Assembly (NCBI GenBank): GCA_031270585.1
Contig: JAISXK010000118.1
Span: 1-14,908, forward strand
Origin: Clostridiales bacterium
GTDB lineage: Bacteria; Bacillota; Clostridia; Christensenellales; CAG-138
DNA: 14,908 nucleotides
Direction: 5' to 3'
Part shown: piece after piece, positions 6,858 to 12,810 of the stretch
Position numbering within the stretch: position 1 is the first letter of the stretch
Layout of the letters: the number at the start of each line of letters is the position of its first letter
Translations under genes and position numbers: made by a program
Notes under the pieces: model-generated
Seen by the model: the letters and a program-made list of their open reading frames with translations, nothing else
Told to the model about the DNA's origin: nothing
Databases searched by the model: none

Positions 6858-6933
6858 ATGGAAAACGGGCGGGGGATGCCGGCTTCGTCTGCGGATGAAA
6901 ACGGGCGGATGTATGGCGGCTTCGTCTTATGGG
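6858..6933 (+). repeat. Imperfect tandem duplication, two units of about 37 nt
   Basis: Two adjacent copies start at 6858 and 6895. They share AAAACGGGCGG (6862-6872 and 6898-6908) and CGGCTTCGTCT (6880-6890 and 6917-6927), each preceded by ATG-containing segments, with a period of 36-37 nt. The GGGCGG core in each copy resembles those in the stem structure just upstream and could pair with its CCCGCCC. The repeats lie in the infA-rpmJ spacer and end about 50 nt before the rpmJ start. Confidence 0.8.
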
Positions 6934-6984
6934 TACTTTTGATCAGCAGGGTTGCCAGGCGCAATTGCAGAGGAGGAAAAGAAA

Positions 6985-7098
6985 ATGAAAGTAAGGCCTT
7001 CGGTAAAACCGATTTGTGAGAAATGCAAGATTATCAAGCGCAAGGGCCGCGTAATGGTTATTTGCGAGAACCCCAAGCACAAGCAAAAGCAAGGGTAA
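6985..7098 (+). CDS. rpmJ: 50S ribosomal protein L36, zinc-binding
   Basis: This is the smallest large-subunit protein, 37 residues, beginning MKVRPSVKPICEKCKII and ending NPKHKQKQG. The zinc ribbon ligands Cys11, Cys14, Cys27 and His32 are all present, so this is the C+ (zinc) form. AGAGGAGGAAAAGAAA precedes the ATG. It stands alone between a 260-nt structured spacer on the left and a 159-nt promoter and leader region on the right, whereas its operon neighbours are separated by only a few bases. Confidence 0.97.
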   Translation: MKVRPSVKPICEKCKIIKRKGRVMVICENPKHKQKQG

Positions 7099-7122
7099 GC
7101 TTTTCTTTATCTTGCACCGTAC

Positions 7123-7150
7123 CTGAAAAGGGTATGTATGGTATTATAAT
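7123..7150 (+). promoter_or_regulatory. Putative promoter for the alpha operon (rpsM onward)
   Basis: A perfect TATAAT lies at 7145-7150 in the rpmJ-rpsM spacer. CTGAAA (7123-7128) sits 16 nt upstream and matches four of six -35 positions. The predicted start near 7157 gives a leader of about 100 nt before rpsM. The -10 box is convincing, the -35 box only moderate. Readthrough from the upstream genes is also likely because no terminator is seen after rpmJ. Confidence 0.45.
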
Positions 7151-7163
7151 AAAAACACCCTGA

Positions 7164-7201
7164 CCGGTGCGGCTGGCGCGGCTTACCCCCGCGCTTACCG
7201 G
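7164..7201 (+). promoter_or_regulatory. Hairpin in the rpsM leader
   Basis: CCGGT (7164-7168) pairs with ACCGG (7197-7201), enclosing an inner 6-bp stem GCGCGG (7176-7181) with CCGCGC (7189-7194) around a 7-nt loop. The structure would sit at the 5' end of a transcript from the TATAAT at 7145. In Escherichia coli the same position (alpha operon leader) holds the S4 repressor site. This hairpin does not obviously match that pseudoknot, so S4 control here is only a hypothesis. Confidence 0.4.
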
Positions 7202-7238
7202 CAGGATAGCACATATAAAGTTAACAGCGAAAGAAATC

Positions 7239-7255
7239 AGGAGGTGTAAATACCT
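7239..7255 (+). promoter_or_regulatory. rpsM ribosome binding site with self-complementary flank
   Basis: AGGAGGTG (7239-7246) is the ribosome binding site, but it lies 13 nt from the ATG, longer than at neighbouring genes. AGGT (7242-7245) can pair with ACCT (7252-7255) over a 6-nt loop, which would mask part of the site. Only 4 bp, so at most a modest translational effect. Confidence 0.4.
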
Positions 7256-7257
7256 AT

Positions 7258-7623
7258 ATGGCACGTATTTCCGGCGTAGACTTGCCAAGAGACAAGCGCG
7301 TAGAAGTCGGCTTAACCTACATATTTGGGATTGGCCGCAAAACCGCTACCGATATCGTTACCGCCTGTGGCGTGAACCCGGATATCCGGGTACGCGATTT
7401 GAGCGAAGCGGATGTGAATAAACTCAGGGAATATATCGACCACAACGTAAAAGTAGAAGGCGACCTGAGGCGTGAAGTTTCCATGAACATCAAGCGGCTG
7501 ATCGAGATCGGCTGCTATCGTGGCGTACGCCACCGCAGAGGCTTGCCTGTTCGCGGACAGAGCACCAAGCAAAACGCGCGCACGCGCAAAGGGCCCAAAC
7601 GCATAATGGGCAGAAAGAAATAG
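7258..7623 (+). CDS. rpsM: 30S ribosomal protein S13
   Basis: S13 is in the small-subunit head and contacts L5 (bridge B1b) and the P-site tRNA through its basic tail. The 121-residue product has the family N-terminus ARISGVDLPRDKRVEVGLTYIFGIGRKTA, the helix-two-turn-helix core, and the signature GCYRGVRHRRGLPVRGQ. The C-terminus is very basic (TRKGPKRIMGRKK). The ATG at 7258 matches the family start. It is the first gene of the alpha operon segment (rpsM, rpsK, rpsD, rpoA, rplQ). Confidence 0.98.
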   Translation: MARISGVDLPRDKRVEVGLTYIFGIGRKTATDIVTACGVNPDIRVRDLSEADVNKLREYIDHNVKVEGDLRREVSMNIKRLIEIGCYRGVRHRRGLPVRGQSTKQNARTRKGPKRIMGRKK

Positions 7624-7637
7624 GGAGGTAGCGAAGA

Positions 7638-8039
7638 GTGGCAAAAGGTAAAATCAAAAAAACCGGCTCGCGCAAACGCCGTGAGAAGAAAAACATTCAG
7701 CGCGGCGCCGCGCACATCCGTTCCTCCTTCAATAACACGATGGTGACCATCACCGATACGGCAGGCAACGCGATATCCTGGGCGTCGGCCGGGGGGCTGG
7801 GCTTCCGCGGCTCGCACAAGAGCACGCCCTATGCGGCGCAAATGGCCGCCGAGGCTGCGGCGAAGGCCGCTATGGAACATGGCCTGCAGACGGTGGAGGT
7901 ATACATCAAAGGCCCCGGCTCCGGCCGCGAGGCCGCTATCCGCGCTTTGCAAACGGCAGGGCTTGAGGTGAACATGATCAAAGATGTTACGCCCATACCG
8001 CATAACGGCTGCCGCCCGCCCAAGCGCAGAAGAGTTTAA
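7638..8039 (+). CDS. rpsK: 30S ribosomal protein S11
   Basis: S11 lies on the platform of the small subunit near the mRNA exit and Shine-Dalgarno helix. The 133-residue product contains GAAHIRSSFNNTMVTITD, GFRGSHKSTPYAAQMAAE, EVYIKGPGSGREAAIRALQ and the C-terminal signature IKDVTPIPHNGCRPPKRRRV. The start is GTG with GGGAGGT upstream; the peptide AKGKIKKTGSRKRREKKN is a normal basic tail. It is 14 nt after rpsM and 14 nt before rpsD. Confidence 0.98.
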   Translation: MAKGKIKKTGSRKRREKKNIQRGAAHIRSSFNNTMVTITDTAGNAISWASAGGLGFRGSHKSTPYAAQMAAEAAAKAAMEHGLQTVEVYIKGPGSGREAAIRALQTAGLEVNMIKDVTPIPHNGCRPPKRRRV

Positions 8040-8053
8040 GGAGGCGAAGTGCG

Positions 8054-8683
8054 ATGGCAAGATATACAGGATCTGTTTGCCGGCAATGCCGGCGTGAAGG
8101 CGTCAAGCTCTTCTTAAAGGGTGACCGTTGCTCCGGCGCAAAATGCGCCGTGATTAAAAGGCATACCCCCCCGGGCCAGCATGGCCAGGCGCGTACCCGC
8201 AAGCAGAGCGAATACGGCATACAGTTGCGCGAGAAGCAGAAATGCCGCAGGGCCTATGGTGTTTTAGAATCACAATTCAGGAAATACTACACTATGGCAT
8301 CAAATATGCGTGGTGTAACAGGCGAAAACATGCTGTGCTTATTGGAGCGAAGGCTGGATAACGTAGTTTACCGCCTTGGTCTTTGCGATAGCCGCCCCAT
8401 GTCGCGCCAGATGGTGCAGCATGGGCATATACGTGTAAACGGCAAAAAGGTGGATATCCCCTCTTACCTCATTGCACAGGGCGATATCATCACCGTGCGC
8501 GAGCGTAGCCGCGACATGCAAAATCTCAAAGTGCTCAAAGAACAGGGTGGCAGCAGGCTCGTACCCAAGTGGCTGGAAATGGATGCGGAAAACCTCACAG
8601 GCAAAGTGATTGCCGTGCCGCAGCGCGATGATATCGACTTGACGATAGAGGAACATTTGATCATCGAATTCTACTCCAGGTGA
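8054..8683 (+). CDS. rpsD: 30S ribosomal protein S4, zinc-binding form
   Basis: S4 nucleates 30S assembly by binding the 5' domain of 16S rRNA and lines the mRNA entry tunnel; it is also a translational autoregulator in several bacteria. The 209-residue product has four cysteines at 9, 12, 26 and 31 in the N-terminal arm, the zinc-binding C+ form. It also has HTPPGQHGQ, LERRLDNVVYRLG, and an S4 RNA-binding domain (about 95-160) containing HGHIRVNGKKVDIPSYL. The C-terminus EEHLIIEFYSR is typical. GGAGGCGAAGTGCG precedes the ATG. The S4 gene sits between rpsK and rpoA as in the E. coli alpha operon, unlike Bacillus, where rpsD is elsewhere. The stop TGA overlaps a following ATG. Confidence 0.98.
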   Translation: MARYTGSVCRQCRREGVKLFLKGDRCSGAKCAVIKRHTPPGQHGQARTRKQSEYGIQLREKQKCRRAYGVLESQFRKYYTMASNMRGVTGENMLCLLERRLDNVVYRLGLCDSRPMSRQMVQHGHIRVNGKKVDIPSYLIAQGDIITVRERSRDMQNLKVLKEQGGSRLVPKWLEMDAENLTGKVIAVPQRDDIDLTIEEHLIIEFYSR

Positions 8684-8823
8684 TGGGCTTGGCGCTAAAG
8701 GGAAAGCGCGTGAAAAGCCATGCGCCTTTTGTAACCGCGTTGATCATTGAACGTTTGGGCAACGTCCGCAAAGCGTATCATGCCACGGCGGGCGTATGCC
8801 TACAAGAGGAGGGAAAGCCATGA
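8683..8823 (+). CDS. Possible 46-residue micro-ORF bridging rpsD and rpoA
   Basis: The frame starts with an ATG that shares a base with the rpsD stop (TGATG, 8681-8685) and ends with a TGA inside the rpoA start (ATGA, 8820-8823), so it fills the whole 136-nt spacer. The peptide begins MGLALKGKRVKSHAPF and ends ATAGVCLQEEGKP, with a basic first third and a short hydrophobic patch (VTALII). I recognise no family. The overlaps would allow termination-reinitiation from rpsD to rpoA. However, no good ribosome binding site precedes it, rpoA has its own strong site inside the frame, and a 46-codon open frame can occur by chance in G/C-rich DNA. Confidence 0.3.
   Translation: MGLALKGKRVKSHAPFVTALIIERLGNVRKAYHATAGVCLQEEGKP
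8806..8813 (+). promoter_or_regulatory. rpoA ribosome binding site
   Basis: GAGGAGGG ends 6 nt before the ATG at 8820 and fixes that start. The in-frame ATG at 8796 lies upstream of this site and would add eight residues absent from the family. Confidence 0.85.
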
Positions 8824-9761
8824 TTGAAATAGAACGGCCTAAAATAGAGTGCGTTAAAAAGACGGGGCAATACGGCAAATTTGTTGTGGAGCCGTTGGAG
8901 CGCGGGTTTGGCACGACCCTGGGCAACTCGCTAAGACGCGTGCTTTTAAGCTCGTTGCCGGGCGTTGCCGTAACCTCTATCAAAATTGAAGGCGTATTGC
9001 ACGAGTTTTCCACCATCGAAGGCGTGAAGGAAGATGTGACGGAAATCGTGCTGAACTTAAAGGAACTGTGCGCGCGGCTGTTTACCGAAGGGCCCAAAAA
9101 GGTCGTAATTGAAGCGGTGGGGCCCTGTGAAGTCACGGCGGGCGATATCAGGCAGGATCCCGATATCGAGGTGATCAACCCGGATTTGCATATCGCCACG
9201 CTCGATAAAAACGCACGGCTGAATATGGAGATCATGCTGGATCGTGGCCGCGGATATGTTATCGCCGATAAAAACAAACGGCCGGGCATGTCCATCGGCG
9301 AAATCGCGATCGACAGCACCTACACGCCCATTGAAAAGGTAAACTTCGGCGTGGAGGATACGCGCGTGGGTTCCGACACCGACTTTGACAAACTGACACT
9401 GGAAGTATGGACGACCGGCAGCGTAATGCCCGACGAGGCGGTAAGTTTGGCCGCGAAGATACTTTCGGAGCATCTATCCTTGTTTGCAAACCTCACAGAC
9501 CATGTGCAGGGCGTGGAAATCATGGCGGAAAAGGAAGAGGACAAGAAAGAGAAGATACTCGAGATGACCATCGAAGAGTTGGATCTTTCCGTGCGCTCTT
9601 ATAACTGCCTGAAGCGCGCCGGCATCAACGCGGTTGATGAACTGGTGCAGCGCAACGAAGATGAAATGATGAAAGTGCGTAACCTCGGCCGCAAATCGCT
9701 TGAAGAGGTGCAGCAAAAACTATCCGCTTTGGGGCTTATGCTCCGCAACAGCGAAGATTAA
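8820..9761 (+). CDS. rpoA: DNA-directed RNA polymerase subunit alpha
   Basis: Alpha dimerises to scaffold RNA polymerase, and its C-terminal domain contacts UP elements and activators. The 313-residue product is almost collinear with Bacillus RpoA (314). The N-terminal domain starts MIEIERPKIE with YGKFVVEPLERGFGTTLGNS, then LRRVLLSSLPG, VLHEFSTIEGV and RGRGY. The linker is rich in Glu/Lys (MAEKEEDKKEK). The C-terminal domain has IEELDLSVRSYNCLKRAGI and MMKVRNLGRKSLEEV, including the DNA-contacting RNLGRKS helix. The ATG at 8820 matches the family start. It lies in the usual place between rpsD and rplQ. Confidence 0.99.
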   Translation: MIEIERPKIECVKKTGQYGKFVVEPLERGFGTTLGNSLRRVLLSSLPGVAVTSIKIEGVLHEFSTIEGVKEDVTEIVLNLKELCARLFTEGPKKVVIEAVGPCEVTAGDIRQDPDIEVINPDLHIATLDKNARLNMEIMLDRGRGYVIADKNKRPGMSIGEIAIDSTYTPIEKVNFGVEDTRVGSDTDFDKLTLEVWTTGSVMPDEAVSLAAKILSEHLSLFANLTDHVQGVEIMAEKEEDKKEKILEMTIEELDLSVRSYNCLKRAGINAVDELVQRNEDEMMKVRNLGRKSLEEVQQKLSALGLMLRNSED

Positions 9762-9786
9762 CCACTACGTAGGAGGATAACCAGTC

Positions 9787-10293
9787 ATGCCAAACCGTAA
9801 GCTAAACAAGGCTACGGATCAGCGCAAAGCTATGTTGCGCAACCTTACAACAGCGTTGATCTGGAACGGTAAAATCGTTACCACGGAAACACGCGCCAAA
9901 GAGGTGCGGCCCATTGCTGAGCGCTTGATTACGCTTGCCGTAAACGAATATCAAAACAGCGAGGTTGTTATCAAAAAGAGTCGCAATGAGAAACAGCAGA
10001 TCATTGAGCGCAAGGTGGACAACGATAAGCCGGGCAAACTGCATGCCCGCCGCCGGATAATGGCGTATCTCTATGACTTTCCTGAGGTGAAGCCCAAGGA
10101 TGAGAGCAAAGCCGATTACCGCAAGCGCACGAAGGATACCGCGCACCCCGTGGTGGAAAAGCTTTTCCGCGAGATCGCGCCCAAATACGAAAAACGCAAC
10201 GCCGGCGGTGGCGGCGGCGGTTATACCCGTATGATGAAATTGGGGCCGCGCCGCGGCGACGCTGCGGAGATGGTGGTATTAGAATTATTATAG
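9787..10293 (+). CDS. rplQ: 50S ribosomal protein L17, long form
   Basis: L17 lies near the polypeptide exit tunnel. The N-terminal half is standard (RKLNKATDQRKAMLRNLTTALIWNGKIVTTETRAKEVRPIAERLITLA). The C-terminus GGYTRMMKLGPRRGDAAEMVVLELL is also standard. At 168 residues it is roughly 50 longer than the common 112-120 residue form. The extra length is a charged segment at about residues 55-80 plus additions around 100-120, and a run of six glycines just before YTRM. Similar insertions occur in some clostridial L17 proteins. AGGAGGATAACCAGTC precedes the ATG. It is the last gene of the cluster. Confidence 0.96.
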   Translation: MPNRKLNKATDQRKAMLRNLTTALIWNGKIVTTETRAKEVRPIAERLITLAVNEYQNSEVVIKKSRNEKQQIIERKVDNDKPGKLHARRRIMAYLYDFPEVKPKDESKADYRKRTKDTAHPVVEKLFREIAPKYEKRNAGGGGGGYTRMMKLGPRRGDAAEMVVLELL

Positions 10294-10301
10294 CTTTCGC
10301 G

Positions 10302-10331
10302 CGCAAAAGGGTGGCGCGCCACCCTTTTGCG
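10302..10331 (+). terminator. Perfect palindrome after rplQ, probable end of the ribosomal operon
   Basis: Positions 10303-10330 form a perfect 28-nt palindrome: GCAAAAGGGTGG, CGCG, CCACCCTTTTGC. C10302-G10331 adds one more outer pair, giving at least a 13-bp stem with a CGCG loop. It lies 9 nt after the rplQ stop. No T-run follows on either strand, so it is an atypical intrinsic terminator. It could be a 3'-end stabiliser, or act with Rho. Confidence 0.6.
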
Positions 10332-10405
10332 GTTACACCGGGGCCTCTGGCGGAGTTTGGGTGCGCAAAAACCGTTTTGTTTATAAATGTTTTATATTCA
10401 GGAAA

Positions 10406-10434
10406 TTGCCGGATGGCATGCAATATGCTATACT
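10406..10434 (+). promoter_or_regulatory. Sigma-A-type promoter of the secreted-protein gene
   Basis: TTGCCG (10406-10411) and TATACT (10429-10434) are separated by exactly 17 nt, and a TG one base before the -10 box (10426-10427) makes an extended -10. The predicted start near 10441 gives a leader of about 45 nt. A/T-rich sequence lies just upstream of the -35 box. Confidence 0.7.
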
Positions 10435-10487
10435 TTTAACATGCGCCATAGCTGAATGGGATTTCATAAACCGAAAGGGGAATGGGC

Positions 10488-11135
10488 ATGAAAAAACGCA
10501 TAGCATTTTTTGCAGCGCTCCTCACACTTTTAAGCGTTGCGGCAATGTCCGCAATGGCGGATAGCGGTACTGCCGCTGCGGCAAGCGCCCCGCCCGCGCC
10601 GCCGGCCTGGGTAAACCAGGGTGTGTTTGCGGCGAACGAAAAAACAGATGGCCTGATTGGCGCGAACGAAGCTACGCATTGGCTTGCGCTGGATGATGCG
10701 TATATCGTATGCAAGCAGAAAAACGGCAATTATATCGTGTTCTATCAGGATAACGCGCTTGCCTTTACCGGGGGAGACGCGCCTCTGGGCGCGCTGTTTC
10801 GCATAGAAAAGGATAGCCGCCACCGCACTACCGCGCTTTATATGTATGGCGGCACACAAACCGGCCCGCTTTACCGCGTGTACGGCAACAAGGAAACGGG
10901 CGAGGTGGGCTTTATATGCGTAGGCTCTACCGTCAACCGCCATAATGCTGGAGATATCATCGTAAGCGGCGATAAAGGATATAAGGCGTTGTTGCAATTG
11001 TACGAAACCCACTTTGAAGATGCGTTGGAGCTTTCGGTATTTAGAGAGGGCAACCTGCTTAAGGATAGCGACTGGATCGAGCGGGCCTGTCGCGGGGATA
11101 TCATGGCAAGCGTGCGGATAGGCGCAAGAGGATAA
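10488..11135 (+). CDS. Predicted secreted protein of unknown function
   Basis: This is a 215-residue protein with a clear signal peptide: MKKR, a hydrophobic core (IAFFAALLTLLSVAAM) and a probable signal peptidase I site after about residue 25 (SAMA, then DSG). An Ala/Pro-rich linker follows, then a mature domain of roughly 175 residues rich in short beta-like stretches (YIVCKQKNGNYIVFYQD, PLYRVYGNKETGEVGFICVG) and a helical end (YETHFEDALELS). Three cysteines are widely spaced. There is no lipobox, sortase motif or second membrane segment, so release or loose wall association is inferred. I recognise no family. The ATG at 10488 is preferred over 10482 because AAGGGG lies 7 nt upstream of it. 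It has its own promoter and is 68 nt from gdhA. Confidence 0.75.
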   Translation: MKKRIAFFAALLTLLSVAAMSAMADSGTAAAASAPPAPPAWVNQGVFAANEKTDGLIGANEATHWLALDDAYIVCKQKNGNYIVFYQDNALAFTGGDAPLGALFRIEKDSRHRTTALYMYGGTQTGPLYRVYGNKETGEVGFICVGSTVNRHNAGDIIVSGDKGYKALLQLYETHFEDALELSVFREGNLLKDSDWIERACRGDIMASVRIGARG

Positions 11136-11203
11136 CGTATCTAACGAGAATCCTTACGTGCGAGCGCCTAAATAAAATACATTTTTATGGAGGGAAACAG
11201 AAA

Positions 11204-12553
11204 ATGAACGATTATATCGAGGCAGTCATCCGGAAGGTTAAAGAGCGGGACGCGAACGAAAAAGAGTTTTTGCAAACCGTGGAAGAAGTGTTGCGCTCTC
11301 TCGAGGTGGTGATAGATAAGCATCCCGAATACAAAAAAATGGGCTTGCTTGAGCGTATGGTAGAGCCCGAGCGCGTAATCGAGTTTCGCGTGGTATGGGT
11401 GGACGACGGCGGCCAGGCGCGGGTAAACAGGGGCTTTCGCGTGCAGTTCAACAGCGCGATCGGGCCATATAAAGGCGGGCTGCGGTTCCATCCCAGCGTA
11501 AACCTTTCCATCATGAAGTTTTTGGGGTTTGAGCAAACGTTTAAAAACAGCCTCACAACGTTGCCCATCGGCGGCGGCAAGGGCGGATCCGACTTTGATC
11601 CGCGCGGCAAGACCGATGGCGAGGTCATGCGTTTCTGCCAGGCGTTTATGAGCGAACTCTACCGCCATATCGGCCCGGATATCGATGTGCCCGCAGGAGA
11701 CATCGGTGTCGCCGGCAGGGAAATCGGCTTCCTTTACGGGCAATATAAGCGTCTGCGCGGCGCATACGAGCCCGGCGTACTCACCGGCAAGGGTCTTTCC
11801 TACGGCGGTAGTCTTATCCGCCCGGAGGCCACGGGCTTTGGCGCGGTGTATTACACGCAGGAAGTTTTCAGGCATGAGAAGGACGAAATCAAGGGCAAAT
11901 CCTTCATCCTTTCGGGCTTTGGCAATGTTACGTGGGGCGCCGCCACCAAGATCACCGAGCTTGGCGGCAAGGTGCTTACGGTTTCCGGCCCGGACGGTTA
12001 CGTTTACGATCCCGATGGGGTAAATACGCCCGAAAAGATACGGTATCTTACGGTTATGCGCGGTTCCGGCCGTGACAAGGTGCAGGATTACGCCGATAAA
12101 TTCAAGGTTCAGTTCTTCCCCGGGCAAAAACCGTGGAGCGTAAAGGGCGATGTGGTAATGCCCTGTGCCACGCAAAACGAAATCGGCATGGAAGAGGCCG
12201 AACAGATCGTGGGCAACGGCACGAAATACTATATCGAGGTATCCAACATGCCCACGACCAACGAGGCGCTTGCCTGCCTGATGAAGCAAAAGGGTATGGT
12301 CGTCGCGCCCAGCAAAGCCGTGAATGCCGGCGGTGTAGCGACTTCCGCATTGGAAATGAGCCAGAACTCCATACGCTACGGGTGGAGCGCCGAAGAAGTT
12401 GACGCCAAACTGGTTGGCATTATGAAGAGCATCCACGATGCTTCCGCCGCCGCTGCAGAAGAATACGGCCTGGGCTATAATCTGGTTGCCGGCGCGAATA
12501 TCGCGGGCTTTAAGAAGGTGGCCGACGCTATGATCGCGCAGGGCCTGGTATAA
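11204..12553 (+). CDS. gdhA: Glutamate dehydrogenase, Clostridium symbiosum type
   Basis: The enzyme interconverts glutamate and 2-oxoglutarate plus ammonia, linking nitrogen and carbon metabolism. The 449-residue protein matches the hexameric family in length and sequence. Substrate and catalytic residues are in place: Lys90 (YKGGLRFHPS), Lys114, Lys126 (GGGKGGSDFDPRGK) and Asp166 (PAGDIGV). The Rossmann motif GFGNVTWGA is at 238-246, and MPCATQNEI and NAGGVATSALEMSQNS follow. The residues after the second strand (SGPDGYVYDP, 261-270, Pro263 and Asp264) plus Phe239 are those found in the NAD-specific C. symbiosum enzyme, so NAD preference is inferred. GGAGGG precedes the ATG. No convincing promoter is seen in the 68-nt spacer. 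An intrinsic terminator follows. Confidence 0.97.
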   Translation: MNDYIEAVIRKVKERDANEKEFLQTVEEVLRSLEVVIDKHPEYKKMGLLERMVEPERVIEFRVVWVDDGGQARVNRGFRVQFNSAIGPYKGGLRFHPSVNLSIMKFLGFEQTFKNSLTTLPIGGGKGGSDFDPRGKTDGEVMRFCQAFMSELYRHIGPDIDVPAGDIGVAGREIGFLYGQYKRLRGAYEPGVLTGKGLSYGGSLIRPEATGFGAVYYTQEVFRHEKDEIKGKSFILSGFGNVTWGAATKITELGGKVLTVSGPDGYVYDPDGVNTPEKIRYLTVMRGSGRDKVQDYADKFKVQFFPGQKPWSVKGDVVMPCATQNEIGMEEAEQIVGNGTKYYIEVSNMPTTNEALACLMKQKGMVVAPSKAVNAGGVATSALEMSQNSIRYGWSAEEVDAKLVGIMKSIHDASAAAAEEYGLGYNLVAGANIAGFKKVADAMIAQGLV

Positions 12554-12576
12554 GATAGTAAATAAACAGTACAACA

Positions 12577-12616
12577 GCAGGTAAAAAGGCATGCGGTTGC
12601 ATGCCTTTTTACCTGC
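12577..12616 (+). terminator. Bidirectional intrinsic terminator between gdhA and rho
   Basis: An 18-bp perfect stem (12577-12594 with 12599-12616) closes on a 4-nt GGTT loop. The inner GGCATGC/GCATGCC is flanked by AAAAA on the left and TTTTT on the right, so each strand shows a G/C hairpin followed by a U-run. It can therefore end gdhA transcripts on + and rho transcripts on -. It starts 24 nt after the gdhA stop. Confidence 0.9.
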
Positions 12617-12720
12617 TTCAAAACTGCCTCAAAACCGCTTCAAAACCGCCTAAAAAACGGCTTAAAAAACTGCCCCAAAACTGCTTCGAAAACGGCTTTC
12701 AAAACAGCTTTAAAAACAGC
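12613..12720 (+). repeat. Nine tandem degenerate 11-12 nt repeats with phased A-tracts
   Basis: Consensus CNGCYTCAAAA, with units starting at 12613, 12624, 12635, 12646, 12658, 12670, 12681, 12693 and 12705, plus a final CAGC. Spacings are 11 or 12 nt, close to one helical turn, so the A4-A6 tracts are on nearly one face, which predicts intrinsic curvature. By my count, 12617-12720 has 30 C and 12 G on the + strand. The spacing is not a multiple of three and no product is expected. The following 90 nt (12721-12810) hold only a short stem (TTGCGTG with CACGCAA) before the rho stop codon. Confidence 0.85.
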
Positions 12721-12810
12721 GGCGCGCAAGCCATAACACTTGCGTGGGTTACAAGGTTTACGCACGCAAACGCAAAGCGCCGCAGCCCCGCCGTATTCGC
12801 GCTTTAAGCG

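Noticed and set aside
6506..6964. 152-residue - strand frame over infA and the infA-rpmJ spacer
   Set aside because: Antisense to infA for about half its length, with no start signal and no recognisable protein.
6858..7019. 53-codon + strand frame starting in the tandem repeat and overlapping rpmJ
   Set aside because: No ribosome binding site, and it overlaps the certain rpmJ start in another frame.
8691..8730. Hairpin with TTTT after rpsD as an intrinsic terminator
   Set aside because: The possible stems are only 5 bp with long or competing loops, and the U-run is four bases. Too weak to call, and rpoA is expected to be co-transcribed.
8796..8819. Upstream ATG giving an eight-residue longer RpoA
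   Set aside because: The strong ribosome binding site lies between the two ATGs, and the family starts at MIEIE.
11168..12592. 474-residue open frame on the - strand, longer than gdhA itself
   Set aside because: It is the antisense of gdhA, which matches a known family end to end. The antisense frame has no recognisable domain and is a by-product of codon bias.
12601..12807. 68-residue + strand frame after gdhA
   Set aside because: It starts inside the terminator stem and runs through the 11-12 nt repeat array, whose period is not a multiple of three. No ribosome binding site.
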